From: Halobacteriales archaeon YIM A00010
GTDB lineage: Archaea; Halobacteriota; Halobacteria; Halobacteriales; Haloarculaceae
Assembly (NCBI GenBank): GCA_025041175.1
Contig: JAKCFJ010000004.1
Span: 124,001-188,000, forward strand
Direction: 5' to 3'
DNA: 64,000 bases
In this document: positions 26,447 to 36,639 of the stretch, piece by piece
How positions within the stretch are numbered: position 1 is the stretch's first letter
Layout of the letters: each line of letters begins with the position of its first letter
The notes under the pieces: generated by a model
Seen by the model: only the letters and a program-made list of their open reading frames with translations
What the model was told of the DNA's origin: nothing
Database searches by the model: none
Translations under genes and position numbers: made by a program

Positions 26447-26853
26447 TCGATCGCCGGCACGAACGGCTTGACGTCTAACAGTGGTGTCCCGTCCACCATG
26501 TCAACGCCGTCGATGGTGAGCACCCTCCCTTCGACGTCGGCGAGCCCGACGACAGCGAAGCCGATCGCGTTCGGACGCCGTGGTGATCGCGTCGCGAACA
26601 CGCCACGCTCGGTGTCATCAGCAGATGGTGTCTGGCGGAGGGAGATCGACTCCTCTACTTGATGTAAGGCGTAGATGAGTATGACGTGTGAAAAGCCGTC
26701 GATGTCGGTCAGGCCAGCCGCGTACTCCTCGAAGAGTTCAACACGTCCGGTCACGCCGTCTGCGTCGGCTGTCTGTTTGGGGAGTTCGTCCGCATTCGTG
26801 AACTCGCTTCGGATAACGCCGATCGGTTCGTAGCTGATCGTCGTAGCTGTCAT
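26380..26853 (-). CDS. trmO: TsaA-like tRNA methyltransferase TrmO
   Basis: 157 residues. IGVIRSEFTNADELPKQ at the N-terminus, FSHVILIYALHQ in the middle and GVFATRSPRRPNAIG, the hallmark SAM-binding loop, followed by LLDVKPFVPAID. TrmO methylates the N6 position of t6A37 in tRNA-Thr in bacteria; archaeal members are assumed to act similarly. The C-terminus is CEC-rich (PHCECDE). A second copy's 3' end persists at 25600-25665. Confidence 0.85.
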   Translation of the reverse strand: MTATTISYEPIGVIRSEFTNADELPKQTADADGVTGRVELFEEYAAGLTDIDGFSHVILIYALHQVEESISLRQTPSADDTERGVFATRSPRRPNAIGFAVVGLADVEGRVLTIDGVDMVDGTPLLDVKPFVPAIDTREDCTVGWLEDVDPHCECDE

Positions 26854-26896
26854 AATCGGTCCTCGGTAGACGGTCGCGATTCATACAATCTCGGTT

Positions 26897-27051
26897 GCTA
26901 TGCTCGCTTTCTGCGTCGACGAGTATCTCACAGTCCTCTCAGAGGACCCGTGGCAGATCATGGTATCGATTCCGGTAGGTGGCGAGGAGCTACGAGTTAC
27001 CGTTGATAAAAATCTGAATGTCTTCGAATTCGACCGAAACAACCGTTCGTG
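26897..27051 (+). pseudogene. Copy of the C-terminus of the winged-helix/zinc-ribbon regulator
   Basis: Encodes FCVDEYLTVLSEDPWQIMV...DRNNRS and a stop, nearly identical to the last 48 residues of the regulator at 15142-16023. Nothing upstream matches. Some substitutions change residues, so the copy is old enough to have drifted. Confidence 0.8.
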
Positions 27052-27417
27052 AGGAGTGGGGCATTGGACGAAAATCCCCACTAATAGGTCCATAGCCACA
27101 GAGAATTCGAGTGTGAGTACTAAGACGGGACAGCGACACCAAGTTCTGCTGTCAATCGACGAAGCTGGATATCGCATCGACGCCCTCAGTTAGATTCGTC
27201 GAGCGATGACGAAAACTCAATGGCTTCAAGCTGTCCAGCTACTTAAGCTAGAACACATGGACCTTCCATCCCTTTTAGTCAGTTAGATAAAAAGGCTGCT
27301 CAGTACATCTGCTTAGTTACTGTTTATCAGATAGGTGATGGGTGGTGAATATTAATTCAAGGCCGGAGTGAACACGGAGTGCTCGGAGGACGCCCACGAA
27401 CAATCACAGAGTTGATG
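27052..27417. other. Spacer with no gene seen
   Basis: No coding signal on either strand. Confidence 0.4.
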
Positions 27418-27835
27418 TACCCATTCTATCGGTTCTGGAAATTCGTTGGACCATCCCACTTGGGGGCATAAAATAGATAGATATCCCACGTGATACTGTT
27501 GGATCCACACCGAGTGAACCTGCCACGAGTGGTCCTACTGTTCGCTCTGGATCGGTAAACGAGTACATCCCATCGTAGTTGAATTCGGCTGCAGCTTGTT
27601 CGACGGCAGCCGGCGAACCCCCTGGTGACATCGGAATCCAGACGAGACTAACCGGGCGCAATTTCGTGTTTGGAGAGATACGTGCAAGGACTCTCTGCCC
27701 GCAGTCAGGAAGAACGTGCCACCAACGTCTCCGTTGACAGAAAACACTTGTCGAAGCAGGCCAATACCGCCCCATGAATCGTCGGGCATTCCTCGCTGGA
27801 ACCACCGGTGCCGTCAGCCTCCTTACTGGCTGCAA
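27418..27835 (-). pseudogene. Possible degraded thioredoxin-fold (SCO-like) protein
   Basis: The downstream part reads ISPNTKLRPVSLVWIPM...FNYDGMYSFTDPERTVG...LGVDPTVSRG, a strand-helix pattern with residue use like a real redoxin-type protein. The N-terminal part of the frame looks non-coding and overlaps the lipoprotein gene on the other strand. Interpretation is weak; it could be a shadow. Confidence 0.3.
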
Positions 27836-28484
27836 TCAGAGTGGCGGCAGCGAGAGTGAGACTCCCAAAACGTCAATAGAAACGCCGCGACAGACAGAAA
27901 CACCACCGACTACCCCATCACCGACACAGACCACCACTAGGAAATCAACAGAGTCACTAAACGAAATCGTCCCCCCAGCTCTCATCTCGGATCCAGAGTA
28001 CGTTGTAACCGCTGAGGACGGGCTTCTGGCCTGTAGTGCTACCCTCACCGACACTGCTACCCGCAACTTCGAACGAAGCGTGGATGATGTCGTTTTTGCT
28101 GGCCCGATGGCATTTCTTTGGGCAGGTGGACATGGATTCAAAACAGGCAACGCAGGACGTGATCTGGGACCCAATTTCCCGACAACCTATAAAACGCCGA
28201 TTGCCGTGAAACAGACGCGGACCGTGACGCTAGTGGTCCCGAAGACCGAGCGGGACAACGTTGCGCTGAACTTCGGCCCCGCAGGCAACACCATCGAAGA
28301 CGGGTTCCAGTCGGTCCGATTTGAGCCCTGTGAAAACTCTTCACCTGACCCTACCGTATGGGCGGTATGGGCCGGAGGATTTCTGATCAAAGACAAACGG
28401 TGTGTCACGTTCCACATTTTGACCGATGACGACTCCCTGTCCCGGGAAGTCACCCTCTCATTCGGAGCAGGAGCGTGCGAGTAA
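27774..28484 (+). CDS. Secreted lipoprotein with twin-arginine signal
   Basis: 236 residues. MNRRAFLAGTTGAVSLLTGC combines a twin-arginine motif with a lipobox (LTGC), the usual export route of haloarchaeal lipoproteins. A low-complexity Thr/Pro linker (about 25-60) leads to a folded domain with no recognised family. The mature protein should be anchored outside the cell. Confidence 0.75.
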   Translation: MNRRAFLAGTTGAVSLLTGCNQSGGSESETPKTSIETPRQTETPPTTPSPTQTTTRKSTESLNEIVPPALISDPEYVVTAEDGLLACSATLTDTATRNFERSVDDVVFAGPMAFLWAGGHGFKTGNAGRDLGPNFPTTYKTPIAVKQTRTVTLVVPKTERDNVALNFGPAGNTIEDGFQSVRFEPCENSSPDPTVWAVWAGGFLIKDKRCVTFHILTDDDSLSREVTLSFGAGACE

Positions 28485-28691
28485 GCGAGGCCGATACCGT
28501 ATCCGGTTGCGTGTTTCTCTCCAAACGTGCAACATACGACGACAGCGACCGTTCTCCCTACCGATTGTGGCACTTTCGCTGATCGTTCTGCACGAGACGG
28601 AAGACAAGATTGTGTGACTGTCTCGGAGAAACACGAAGAAAGGACGATTAATCGATCGGCGGCGGAACGAAGCCGAAAATCCAATACGACG

Positions 28692-28920
28692 TTACGTGAG
28701 ATTATCTGATTTTCGACAGAAACGGTTATAGGACAGTGTGCCGACAGCAATGACCAACGCACTGCCCACCGCTAGTATCGTGAATTCCGGCGGGAGTTCG
28801 ACGAGAAGCGAATCCAGCCCGGCAACGACGAGTCCACCTATCATCGCACCGAGCGCGACGTGCTCCAGCGCCGAACGTTCGTTCTTATCATTTGCATAGG
28901 AAGTATGTTTTCTTGTTCCA
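28692..28920 (-). pseudogene. Fragment of a small membrane protein
   Basis: NDKNERSALEHVALGAMIGGL then ...PEFTILAVGSALVIAVGTLSY: two hydrophobic segments in good codon context, ending at TAA 28692. No start codon is available before an in-frame stop near 28920, so the 5' end is lost or an unusual start is used. Confidence 0.45.
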
Positions 28921-28934
28921 TCTGTGTCTCTGAC

Positions 28935-29261
28935 TTAGCGATCGTGCAAAACCGACGGATTCAATTTCGAGTAGAATATTAGTGAGATTAAGGTATTTTT
29001 TATCGCGTTCTGCCACGTGATTTCGACGATCTCCCGATCGTTGAAATGTGTGCGGAGTTCTTCGAACGTGGCGTCGGAGACGTGCTTGTGGCGCGTGGCT
29101 TCCTTCACATACGCTAGCGCTGCACGCTCCCGAGCAGAAAAGAGCGGGCTCGTCTGATACTCCACGAGCGCAGGAACTTCGATCCACAAGAGTTGATCTC
29201 CAGACTCGGGATCAAGGCGGATATGGGAACATACACTCGAGTCGATGACTAGCGAGATGGT
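28935..29261 (-). pseudogene. Carboxymuconolactone decarboxylase/AhpD-like protein, N-terminus lost
   Basis: VPALVEYQTSPLFSARERAA and DATFEELRTHFNDREIVEIT match the C-terminal half of CMD-family proteins. The N-terminal half with the redox CxxC helix is absent; the frame only extends to a stop at about 29262 with unrelated sequence. A TTG at 29189 could start an 84-residue product, which would lack the active site. Confidence 0.55.
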
Positions 29262-29381
29262 TCAGACATCACCGAGTGCTATTGCCAAATCATCCTCAGC
29301 GGGCCGGTGAGTTCCACCAATCGTTATTGCACCTCTCATGAGCAAAGGGATTATTATTCCTCCTCAAGGAGATACCAGTAG

Positions 29382-30116
29382 ATGCATCGATCAAAATACG
29401 CCATCGCGTCCGTTGACGAAGTGGAATGGTCAACAGGGACGGAACTCGACAGTCGGATGGCTCTCACAGCGTCGCTCGGCTGTCAGGAGACGGACGTTGA
29501 TGCCTACCGGCTTTCGGGTGATGATTCTATTTCCCTCCCAACTGCCCCCGAGAACGTGTGTATTCCGATCGATGGAACCGGTGAACTGACTGCGGACGTA
29601 TCGCTGACGGTTCCCCATCGTGGGATCGCACGCATTCCAGCGGGAGTCGAGTGTCAGCTCCACAGCGACGAACCAGGATCCTGGTTCGTTATTAGCGCCT
29701 CCACTGAGTCCCCCCCGGGAGCCCAGCTAGCGGTCGTGGACACTGAGGCATGTGAATTCACCGTCCCAGTGACATCAGATATTTTGACCGCTCGTCTCAC
29801 CGACCCCTTAGGATGCACGGGGATGAAAACCAATGCCCGATTACTCAAACCGGGCGACCGGATCCCGTACCACACGGAAGGACAGCAGGAAGAATTGTTC
29901 GTCCCTTTGCACGGGCCAGGTGCGATGCGCATCGGTGGCGAAACACATCAGGTATCGACCGGTACTGTGGTGCGAGTCGCCCCAGAAATGCCCCGCGCCG
30001 CCATTAACGATGGCGACGAAGACGCTCTCTGGGTCATGGTTGGCGCCCCGCCAACCGGTGGATCCACCGACTGGGATCCCGGTGCCGAGATCGTCGAGTG
30101 GCCGGGGCCGGAATAA
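29382..30116 (+). CDS. Bicupin protein
   Basis: 244 residues. The first barrel (about 30-120) has lost metal ligands (GIARIPAGVECQLHSDE). The second (about 135-230) keeps IPYHTEGQQEELFVPLHG and VRVAPEMPRAAIND, the usual cupin motifs. The end WVMVGAPPTGGSTDWDPG resembles the cupin at 46712-47104 (LMVGAPPVGTVDD), so the second barrels are related. The ligand is unknown. Confidence 0.78.
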   Translation: MHRSKYAIASVDEVEWSTGTELDSRMALTASLGCQETDVDAYRLSGDDSISLPTAPENVCIPIDGTGELTADVSLTVPHRGIARIPAGVECQLHSDEPGSWFVISASTESPPGAQLAVVDTEACEFTVPVTSDILTARLTDPLGCTGMKTNARLLKPGDRIPYHTEGQQEELFVPLHGPGAMRIGGETHQVSTGTVVRVAPEMPRAAINDGDEDALWVMVGAPPTGGSTDWDPGAEIVEWPGPE

Positions 30117-30162
30117 CGATCCGCCTGATCGTCTCCCGACTTGCTGATCGAGTGCTTCAGGT

Positions 30163-30245
30163 GGCAGTGTCTAGTCATCGTATCATCAATTCCTCAGCGG
30201 GGAGTTCGGTTCTCGATCGCCTGATTTGGTCGTTGCGTGTTGTAA
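30163..30245 (-). pseudogene. IS6-family end remnant
   Basis: Begins GGCAGTGTCTAGTCATCG, close to the IS6 left repeat GGCACTGTCTAGTT. On the minus strand it encodes TQRPNQAIENRTP, the conserved tail of that transposase. Nothing more of the gene is left. Confidence 0.65.
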
Positions 30246-30761
30246 GAGTGTGACTCCACGAGAACCCCGCTCAAAACTCTGGAGCGTGAAGTACGGCAAA
30301 GAGTCACAAAGGCTGATCTATAACACGCGCCACAGAGCGCAGGAGCGTGTCGGACCACAGATGCGAAGGAACAGGAAAAGTAGAATCACAGCAACGGCTG
30401 ACCTGAGAGGTCTGTAAAAGTTCTGAATATTCATGGGAGAGCGGTCGGGCAAAGACCTCTCCGTCGCTTGGTTTTCCCGAGCATCGCAATCGTTCGGTGC
30501 TCATTTCATTCAAACGTTGCGCTGATCACTCCGACCGCGTCGGTTATCGCGCTCGACTACGACGAGGCTGAATTGGCACAGCTCCTCGCAGATCGGCTCC
30601 GAGAATAGCGAGACTGATCGAAATTACCGTAAAATAGCCTCAAATCACCGTATAATCTATTAATCACAGCATCCGACGTATAAGTTATTCCTGTTTCGAG
30701 TATTTATAACCTCTTCAGCATAATCTCAATATCAGAGCGGCCCATCCGCTGACTCTTCGGT
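30246..30761. other. Gene-poor region with a short gene tail
   Basis: A frame at about 30520-30609 (+) ends in ALITPTASVIALDYDEAELA...RLRE and stop, which looks like the C-terminus of a lost gene. Otherwise nothing is supported. Confidence 0.35.
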
Positions 30762-31142
30762 CTACTCAATCGGCTCTGCGAAGAACTCCTTGACGATCCG
30801 GCCTTCGGCACCGTGGAGCACGACGCTCGCCGTTGACTTACTGACATCCAGCAGATTCGCGAGGTCGGTGAGCGAACACCCGCGCGGGGTATCATAATAC
30901 CCGTGCTCGATTGCTTCCGTCATGAACAGCTGCTGTCGATCGGTCAAGAGATCGGTTGAATCGGTTGACTGGGTAACTGAGACGACTTCGTACGTGAGAC
31001 CAGTCGCATCTAATTCGTCTCTGAGCTGTGCCAGCCGTTCGTGTGAGGTAGTTATGTCCGAAATCACCCATCCATTTCGAATGATGAGGGGAAAGTGTAG
31101 CAGGTTTTCCGGGGCGTAGACGATCACACCGTACTCAATCAC
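30762..31142 (-). pseudogene. Bat-type regulator, N-terminal half lost
   Basis: 126 codons covering LLHFPLIIRNGWVISDITTS, the linker SVTQSTDSTDLLTDRQ and the complete HTH_10 domain (SLTDLANLLDVSKSTASVVL). It belongs to the same subfamily as 10326-10955. It starts at an ATG right at the junction with another broken gene, so the sensor half is missing. Confidence 0.75.
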
Positions 31143-31254
31143 TCGCCATCAAGCGTAGAGGGAACGCTAATGTACCCATCAAGCTTCTCGTTGTCGAGTT
31201 TGGCGCGGACGATAGCTTCGTTGAAATTCTTGTGTTTCTCGATCCCTACTCCTC
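31140..31254 (-). pseudogene. 3' fragment of an unidentified gene
   Basis: Frame GIEKHKNFNEAIVRAKLDNE...SVPSTLDGE and TGA, overlapping the start of the regulator fragment. The composition looks coding; the family is not recognised. Confidence 0.35.
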
Positions 31255-31550
31255 AAACCTTCGAAATCGGCCGATTCGTCGTAACTAAACAACGCCCGGA
31301 AAACAGAATTATAAGAAGATTGGTGGTTTGTAGAAAGCCAAACGCCGAATCTCTGAAGAGACAACGAGGTGGTCGAATAATCGCTTGGGACTGGGGACTT
31401 CAGCCTAATTGCGAGTTCTTCAGGGCGCCTTCAGAGTGGTTCTATATGACTTATGTTCTGAATATATTGATAACAGTAATGAATAGAGAGGGATAATATA
31501 TCGTAGAGAGAGCCGTCGCTCACAGGGCGTGATCCCAGAAAAGTCCAGTG
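31255..31550. other. Spacer next to the transposase
   Basis: No supported gene; it probably includes the IS end beside 31551. Confidence 0.35.
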
Positions 31551-32690
31551 TTAGTCTGGCGGATCGAGACCGTAATACTGCTTCGCTATTGTCACGAACT
31601 GGTTGGCGTCAACACGCGGCGAATAATCGGGATGTTCTTCCAGCGAAAGCTTCACGAGCAGGTCGACGAGCCGCCACGTATTGTACAGCACACATGCGAA
31701 CATGAAATTGAAAAACCGGTAGCGCGGACACGTTGAGGTCGTCCGCACCATGAACGTCTTGATTTTCTTGTAGCCGTTCTCGATACCCCATCTGTGGCGG
31801 TACCACCGAATCAAGCGCGCAATCATGTGGATTCGCTCGCGGTCGTCGTAGGGGGTGCCGTCCTCGTCATAGGCCGAGACGAATGGATGGTTGGTCTGGA
31901 ACACGACGAATCCCGTGCCGTCACCGTCGGAAGCCTCCGTCTCCAAGTCCTCATCCTCCCCACGGAGGTCGCTGAGCAAGCGTGCCAGCGGGGAGATCTC
32001 ATCGCCAAGCTCCGCTTCGTCGATTCCCAGCTCCTCACACATCTCTTGGCGGTAGTTCGGCTTCTCGTCGCTATCGACACCGGAATCTGCGGCTTCCTCA
32101 TCGGTATCGTCCGGCAGCTCCGTTGTTGAGGGCAGGAAGAGATGCGTCCGGTTCGATTGGTCCTCGGGTGACTGCTCGACGATGCGGACGGTCTCGCCGT
32201 GCTGTTTCATCTCCTCGATAGTGTCGTTCTGAGCGGCGAATTTCCGCTTCGGATTGAGAGAATACACGCCGTATTTCTCGCAGGTGTCTTTAACCGGATC
32301 ACTATCGAACTCCCGGTCCATCATCACCAGTTCGATGTCATCGACCATTTGGGTCGCATGATCCAGTAGCTCGTCGGCGATCTCGTCTTTCGACATCCCA
32401 CGTGTTTTCGGCAGCGCGTCGAGTACGAGCGGCACATCGTGGCTGACGATCTGGATGCTCGCCCACTGATAGTAGTAGTTGCCGTCCCGATGACCGAGGA
32501 TGTACGGCTCGATCACAGTTCCCTCCTCGTCGGTGTCCATGTCGCCGGTGAATGGCGCACCCTTCGTCACGTCGATCGCCACCCACAGCGCCCCGACGAG
32601 TTCACCATCTCGTCGTGCGCGTTCAATGAGGCGCTTCGTGGTGCGGCAGTGCTGGCGGCGCATCTCGTCTATGGACAGTTTACGGATTTG
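31551..32690 (-). CDS. IS4-like transposase (second type), 5' end lost
   Basis: At least 370 residues from the ATG at 32663. DDE positions: LWVAIDVTKGAPFT, LVMMDREFDSDPV and RHRWGIENGYKKIKTFMVR. A long acidic insertion lies between the second D and E. The frame extends upstream (WQIRKLSIDEMRRQ) into the edge of a Bat-type regulator, so the native start was lost when the element joined that gene. A close relative is at 59306-60095. Confidence 0.8.
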   Translation of the reverse strand, partial: QIRKLSIDEMRRQHCRTTKRLIERARRDGELVGALWVAIDVTKGAPFTGDMDTDEEGTVIEPYILGHRDGNYYYQWASIQIVSHDVPLVLDALPKTRGMSKDEIADELLDHATQMVDDIELVMMDREFDSDPVKDTCEKYGVYSLNPKRKFAAQNDTIEEMKQHGETVRIVEQSPEDQSNRTHLFLPSTTELPDDTDEEAADSGVDSDEKPNYRQEMCEELGIDEAELGDEISPLARLLSDLRGEDEDLETEASDGDGTGFVVFQTNHPFVSAYDEDGTPYDDRERIHMIARLIRWYRHRWGIENGYKKIKTFMVRTTSTCPRYRFFNFMFACVLYNTWRLVDLLVKLSLEEHPDYSPRVDANQFVTIAKQYYGLDPPD

Positions 32691-33123
32691 CCAGCGATGC
32701 GTCGACCCTGACCCCCTCCGGCTGCTCGGAGAGCGCGTCGGCGAAGGCCGCCTCCGTACCGATACAGGTCACCCGGAGGCCACCGTCGTCGGTGTGCTCG
32801 AACGGCATATCCATCAGGTACGACGACTCGCGCCGGTCCTCCATAAGCAGCCGGGTCAGGTCGTCCGCCGCATACCGTGTGTAGGAGAAGAATCCAGCAT
32901 CGTCGCCGGAGACCGAGAACTCGAAGACCTCGGGCGACTCCGACAGGACTCGACGGAGCCCCTCAACGTCGCCACGGCCTTCGGCGAACATTGCGACGGA
33001 ATCGTCGTCGAGGAGTTCCATGCGGTGGGTGGCCCGGTACTCCAGGCCGAGCTTGTTGACTCGCCGATCGAGCCGGTTGATCCCACCATCCCTGGGATAG
33101 ACCACGAATGTGACGTAACGCAT
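32680..33123 (-). pseudogene. Bat-type regulator with HTH removed by a transposon
   Basis: It starts at 33123 with MRYVTFVVYPRDGGINRLD and keeps the sensor domain (EGRGDVEGLRRVLSESPEV, SYLMDMPFEHTDDG) but stops at DASLANP, where the IS4-like element begins. The whole HTH_10 domain is missing. It is divergent from the glycosyltransferase at 33224 with 100 bp between, the probable former target. Confidence 0.82.
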
Positions 33124-33223
33124 GCGTTCGTGATTGACCGCGACCGACAAAGACGTTGACCATAAGCGTCCATGGATCGCCGGCAGCGCGCTCATCGCCT
33201 CTGGGTGAGGAAAATTTACTACC

Positions 33224-34138
33224 ATGTCTGATCGGCCGCCGACGAGCATCCTCCTGCCGACGACGAGGTGGACCGATGCCTGTGCGGAGCTAGCCGCCCA
33301 ACTCGGAGACGGCGACGAGCTGTTGGTCATCCACGACGGCGCTGACGACCCCGTTACCGAGCGGAAAGATCGCCCCGAGGGCGTCCGGCTCGTCGCCGCC
33401 GGTGAGCCGGCGGGCTGTTCGGGGAAGGCCAACGCCATCGCCGTCGGGATGGAGGCCGCGCGCCACGATCGCCTCGTCTGGACGGACGACGACTTCCATC
33501 ACCCCCCGGACTGGCTGGCGACCTTCAACGCAGACTACGAGGACCACGGACCGGTTGGGGAGGTGCCATATTTCCTTGGGCGGGACCCCCTGTCGCTGGT
33601 GCTCGAACCGCTGTTCGCCTCGGGCGCGTCGCTGGGCATCCACCTGCGCAACCAGATCTGGGGCGGTGCGGTCATATTCGAACGAGATGATATCGACGAG
33701 GCCGCGTTTCTCGATGAACTGCAGCGGACCGTCAGCGACGACGGACTCCTCATGGAGTATCTTGAGGTGACGACGGTCGGCCGGACGCGCATCGTCCCTA
33801 TCGGAGGGACTATCCGGGAGTCGGTCGAGCGGATGGTTCGGTGGACGCAGATTTTCCGGTGGCATTTTCCCGGCGCCGTCGCTGGATTGTATCTCGTCAC
33901 GCTTTTCATCCTCGCAGGGGCGGTCCTGTCCCCGCTCTATACGGCGGCCATCCTGACGGTGGTACACCTCGCCGTCAACGAGATCCTTGGTGTCCGCCGG
34001 TGGACGGCCGTGCTGGCCCTTCCGGCGGTGGTCGTGTTCGTGCCCCTCATTCCGTATACGCTCGCCCGCCGGACGTTCGTCTGGGGCGGCCGGCGATACC
34101 GCTGGCGCGGGAAGTTCGACGTGACGGTCGTCGAATAG
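33224..34138 (+). CDS. Membrane-bound family-2 glycosyltransferase
   Basis: 304 residues. A GT-A domain (about 1-205) contains DELLVIHDGADD, GCSGKANAIAVGMEAA and LVWTDDDFHHPPDW, whose DDD is the metal/nucleotide-sugar motif. Three C-terminal hydrophobic segments follow (about 210-285), then a basic tail. It is similar in plan to ceramide-glucosyltransferase-like enzymes. It should add a sugar to a lipid at the cytoplasmic face. Its base composition looks richer in G+C than its neighbours. Confidence 0.8.
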   Translation: MSDRPPTSILLPTTRWTDACAELAAQLGDGDELLVIHDGADDPVTERKDRPEGVRLVAAGEPAGCSGKANAIAVGMEAARHDRLVWTDDDFHHPPDWLATFNADYEDHGPVGEVPYFLGRDPLSLVLEPLFASGASLGIHLRNQIWGGAVIFERDDIDEAAFLDELQRTVSDDGLLMEYLEVTTVGRTRIVPIGGTIRESVERMVRWTQIFRWHFPGAVAGLYLVTLFILAGAVLSPLYTAAILTVVHLAVNEILGVRRWTAVLALPAVVVFVPLIPYTLARRTFVWGGRRYRWRGKFDVTVVE

Positions 34139-34647
34139 TGACCCAGCCGAGACGAAAATTCGATATCGTCTAATGACTGGCCGAGGGGACGGATTTGGGT
34201 ATAAGTCACTTTGAATTCGGCCGCCTCGTCCTTCAGACCTTATCTGAACAGTGCCACTGTACCGGGAACGAGGGGATGTGCCGTGTAACGCCACGTCACC
34301 GAGGACCTCTCCCAAAGCGGTTCACGAGACCAAGTCCAACGCCAGTGTGGCCACGGTCAGCAGGAGGAGCTCGTGCTGCCCACTGACCGAGTAGTCGCCA
34401 GCGCGCAGGTGAACGATGGCCGCACCGACAAAGTCCCTGCCCTGTTCAGGTATTGGATGCTGACGGCACGGTCGCCATACGGCATACATCTCATCATGAA
34501 ACGCACTCGACCCAAGAGTCACGGTCGTGGTCGCCGAGGATAACAGGAAGTGGAATTCGGTGATACACTATAGGCAGTCGGTGTCTACACCATACCAGCC
34601 GTTCGGTTATTTTCAATTATATTTTATATTGAAGCTGTTGCTTTCGA
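34139..34647. other. Gene-poor region with a possible DoxX remnant
   Basis: On the minus strand 34322-34460 reads FVGAAIVHLRAGDYSVSGQ...LTVATLALDLVS and stop, resembling the end of DoxX-family membrane proteins (AxxVHLxxG then a TM). No complete gene. Confidence 0.4.
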
Positions 34648-35913
34648 TCAGTCCACGTCTTTCGAGACGGAGCTATCTATCCCTTCATCATCCTGCTCTC
34701 CCCCTTCGGTGAGCTGATTTCCCACGCGCCCACGCGAAGAGAGTGCAAGAAAGACGATGCTGAGGCCAATCAACACGATACCACCAACACGGAACGTCAG
34801 TCGGAGGCCAAGCCGTGCACTGATCGGCGAACTAATCAGTGGAGAGAGAAATTGTCCGAGAAAGATTGCACCCGTCAGTCCACCAAACGCGCGGCCACGC
34901 ATGTCTTCGGGAATGTCGTTGGCGACCCACGCGTTCAGATTTGGGGCGAGGAGACCGACGCCAGCCCCGGCGACGGCGAGCCCCAGCATCACGGTCCAAA
35001 CTGTATGCCCGAGACTGATGATGCCAAACCCAACACCCAAGAGGGAGAACATGAGCGCAACGATAGGAACAATGCCGAGCCGGGTACGGATACGGGTGTA
35101 TTGCGTCGAAAGGATGGCTGAAAAGAGCGTTGACACCCCAATTGCTACACCGATGATGATACTGCCCGCGTTCACCCCCTCTGTGAGGTAGAACGGGACC
35201 TCGACCGGTACCATGAAAAATACGATCATGCCGACGAGCGCACACGCGTAGATAAGCGCCAACTGTCCAAGCGGTACTTGTTTGACTAGTTGCCGCATTG
35301 ATCCATTTCTCGTGAATGTACTTGAATCATCGACTGCACGCTCTGGTTCGTACAGGACGAATACAATTAGCGGCATCAGTGCGAAGGCGCCCACATAAAT
35401 GAGAAACGAGAACCGCCAGCCGATACTTGCGAGTACACCACCAACCACGAGGAATACAGTCCCGCCGAAGGTAGTGAATGCTCCTTGCCATCCGAAGACG
35501 GTGTTACGCTGGTCCTCATTCGGAAAGTAATCGGAGATAAGAGTGGTCGCTGTGACAAATACCCCAGCGGTACCGATCCCGAGCAATGCGCGGGAGGCAA
35601 GCAGCGTCGGGAGGGTGTCAAGAACGTAACCTGCACTGCCAGCGATCCCATAAAGACCAGTACTTACACCCAATATAGGCTTGCGTCCGAAGCGGTCAAT
35701 GAGCACCCCCATAATCGGAGCGCCGAGCGCGACAAATAGTGACGGGAGGACGAGAACGAGTCGGACCAACAACTCCGCGTTTTCGACACTCGCGAAGTGA
35801 CTCCTGATTGCCGGAAGTGCAGAAGTGATAGCATTATCTACCATGATAGTCAGCGCGCTCGCCAGCAAGAGCGTCCCGATTATGAGGTATGTATTTGTGT
35901 CAGATCGAAACAT
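34648..35913 (-). CDS. MFS transporter (12-TM)
   Basis: 421 residues with about 12 hydrophobic segments. Motif A is GVLIDRFGRKPIL; SRALLGIGTAGVFV lies in TM4 and GGLTGAIFLGQFLSP in TM10-11. The acidic tail is typical of halophiles. It is divergent from an HxlR regulator 222 bp away, which likely controls it. The substrate is unknown; drug export is the usual role. Confidence 0.87.
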   Translation of the reverse strand: MFRSDTNTYLIIGTLLLASALTIMVDNAITSALPAIRSHFASVENAELLVRLVLVLPSLFVALGAPIMGVLIDRFGRKPILGVSTGLYGIAGSAGYVLDTLPTLLASRALLGIGTAGVFVTATTLISDYFPNEDQRNTVFGWQGAFTTFGGTVFLVVGGVLASIGWRFSFLIYVGAFALMPLIVFVLYEPERAVDDSSTFTRNGSMRQLVKQVPLGQLALIYACALVGMIVFFMVPVEVPFYLTEGVNAGSIIIGVAIGVSTLFSAILSTQYTRIRTRLGIVPIVALMFSLLGVGFGIISLGHTVWTVMLGLAVAGAGVGLLAPNLNAWVANDIPEDMRGRAFGGLTGAIFLGQFLSPLISSPISARLGLRLTFRVGGIVLIGLSIVFLALSSRGRVGNQLTEGGEQDDEGIDSSVSKDVD

Positions 35914-36135
35914 CAGTTTGTCCTCCGGTCAGTGGCTACCCAGCTCAAAAGAGGCGCAACGCGGGGAGCGCAAGCGAGCCGACCATCTCTCGCGTTACTT
36001 CCGCATTCTTCGCTGGAAACACTGATCATCGATCGGTTCCGCCGTTCTAGTTCAGAAGTCGCTTTCATTACAAAATCCACTTATCTCCGAACTTATTTGT
36101 ACCCTCGGCAACATAAGTCGAAGTGAATAGGACCG

Positions 36136-36492
36136 ATGACACCCACACCTACTCATACTGAGGGGACTGAGACGGAGCCGTTAGACGCGTGCCCTGCCCT
36201 AGCAGCGGTCGATGAGATCGGTACGAAATGGCGACTCATTGTCCTTCATGTTCTTCTAGACGGCGAGAAACGGTTCAACGAACTCGAACAGGAGACGGGT
36301 GGGAGTTCGAGTACTCTTTCTCGCGTCCTTAAAGAGCTTGAGGACTCTGGAGTGGTGAATCGACGTGTCGAGGATCGGCCGCTTGCAACGTATTACAGCT
36401 TGAGCGAGAGTGGTCAAGAACTGACACCTGTCTTTGATGAACTGAAACGGTGGGCGGACAGTAATCTTCAAGTTTCATCGAAGGGGGATTGA
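36136..36492 (+). CDS. HxlR-family winged-helix regulator
   Basis: 118 residues. CPALAAVDEIGTKWRLIVLHVLLDG with the conserved Cys near residue 19, then RFNELEQETGGSSSTLSRVLKELE, is the HxlR DNA-binding core. It is divergent from the MFS gene and probably represses it in response to a thiol-reactive or small-molecule signal. Confidence 0.87.
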   Translation: MTPTPTHTEGTETEPLDACPALAAVDEIGTKWRLIVLHVLLDGEKRFNELEQETGGSSSTLSRVLKELEDSGVVNRRVEDRPLATYYSLSESGQELTPVFDELKRWADSNLQVSSKGD

Positions 36493-36639
36493 GATATTAC
36501 CAATCTAATCAGCTTCGTTGAAACCTTCAACGTGCGATGACGATATGAGTGGTTGTCGCTTCAGAGTGGTAACGAATGGACTGAAGATCTGTGTATCATC
36601 GCCATATTCGAAATAGTGACACATATTTGCCAATTCAAG

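Noticed and set aside
33290-34315. Long open frame opposite the glycosyltransferase
   Set aside because: It is antisense to a gene with clear GT2 motifs; its composition is Arg/Pro/His-rich, unlike acidic halophile proteins.
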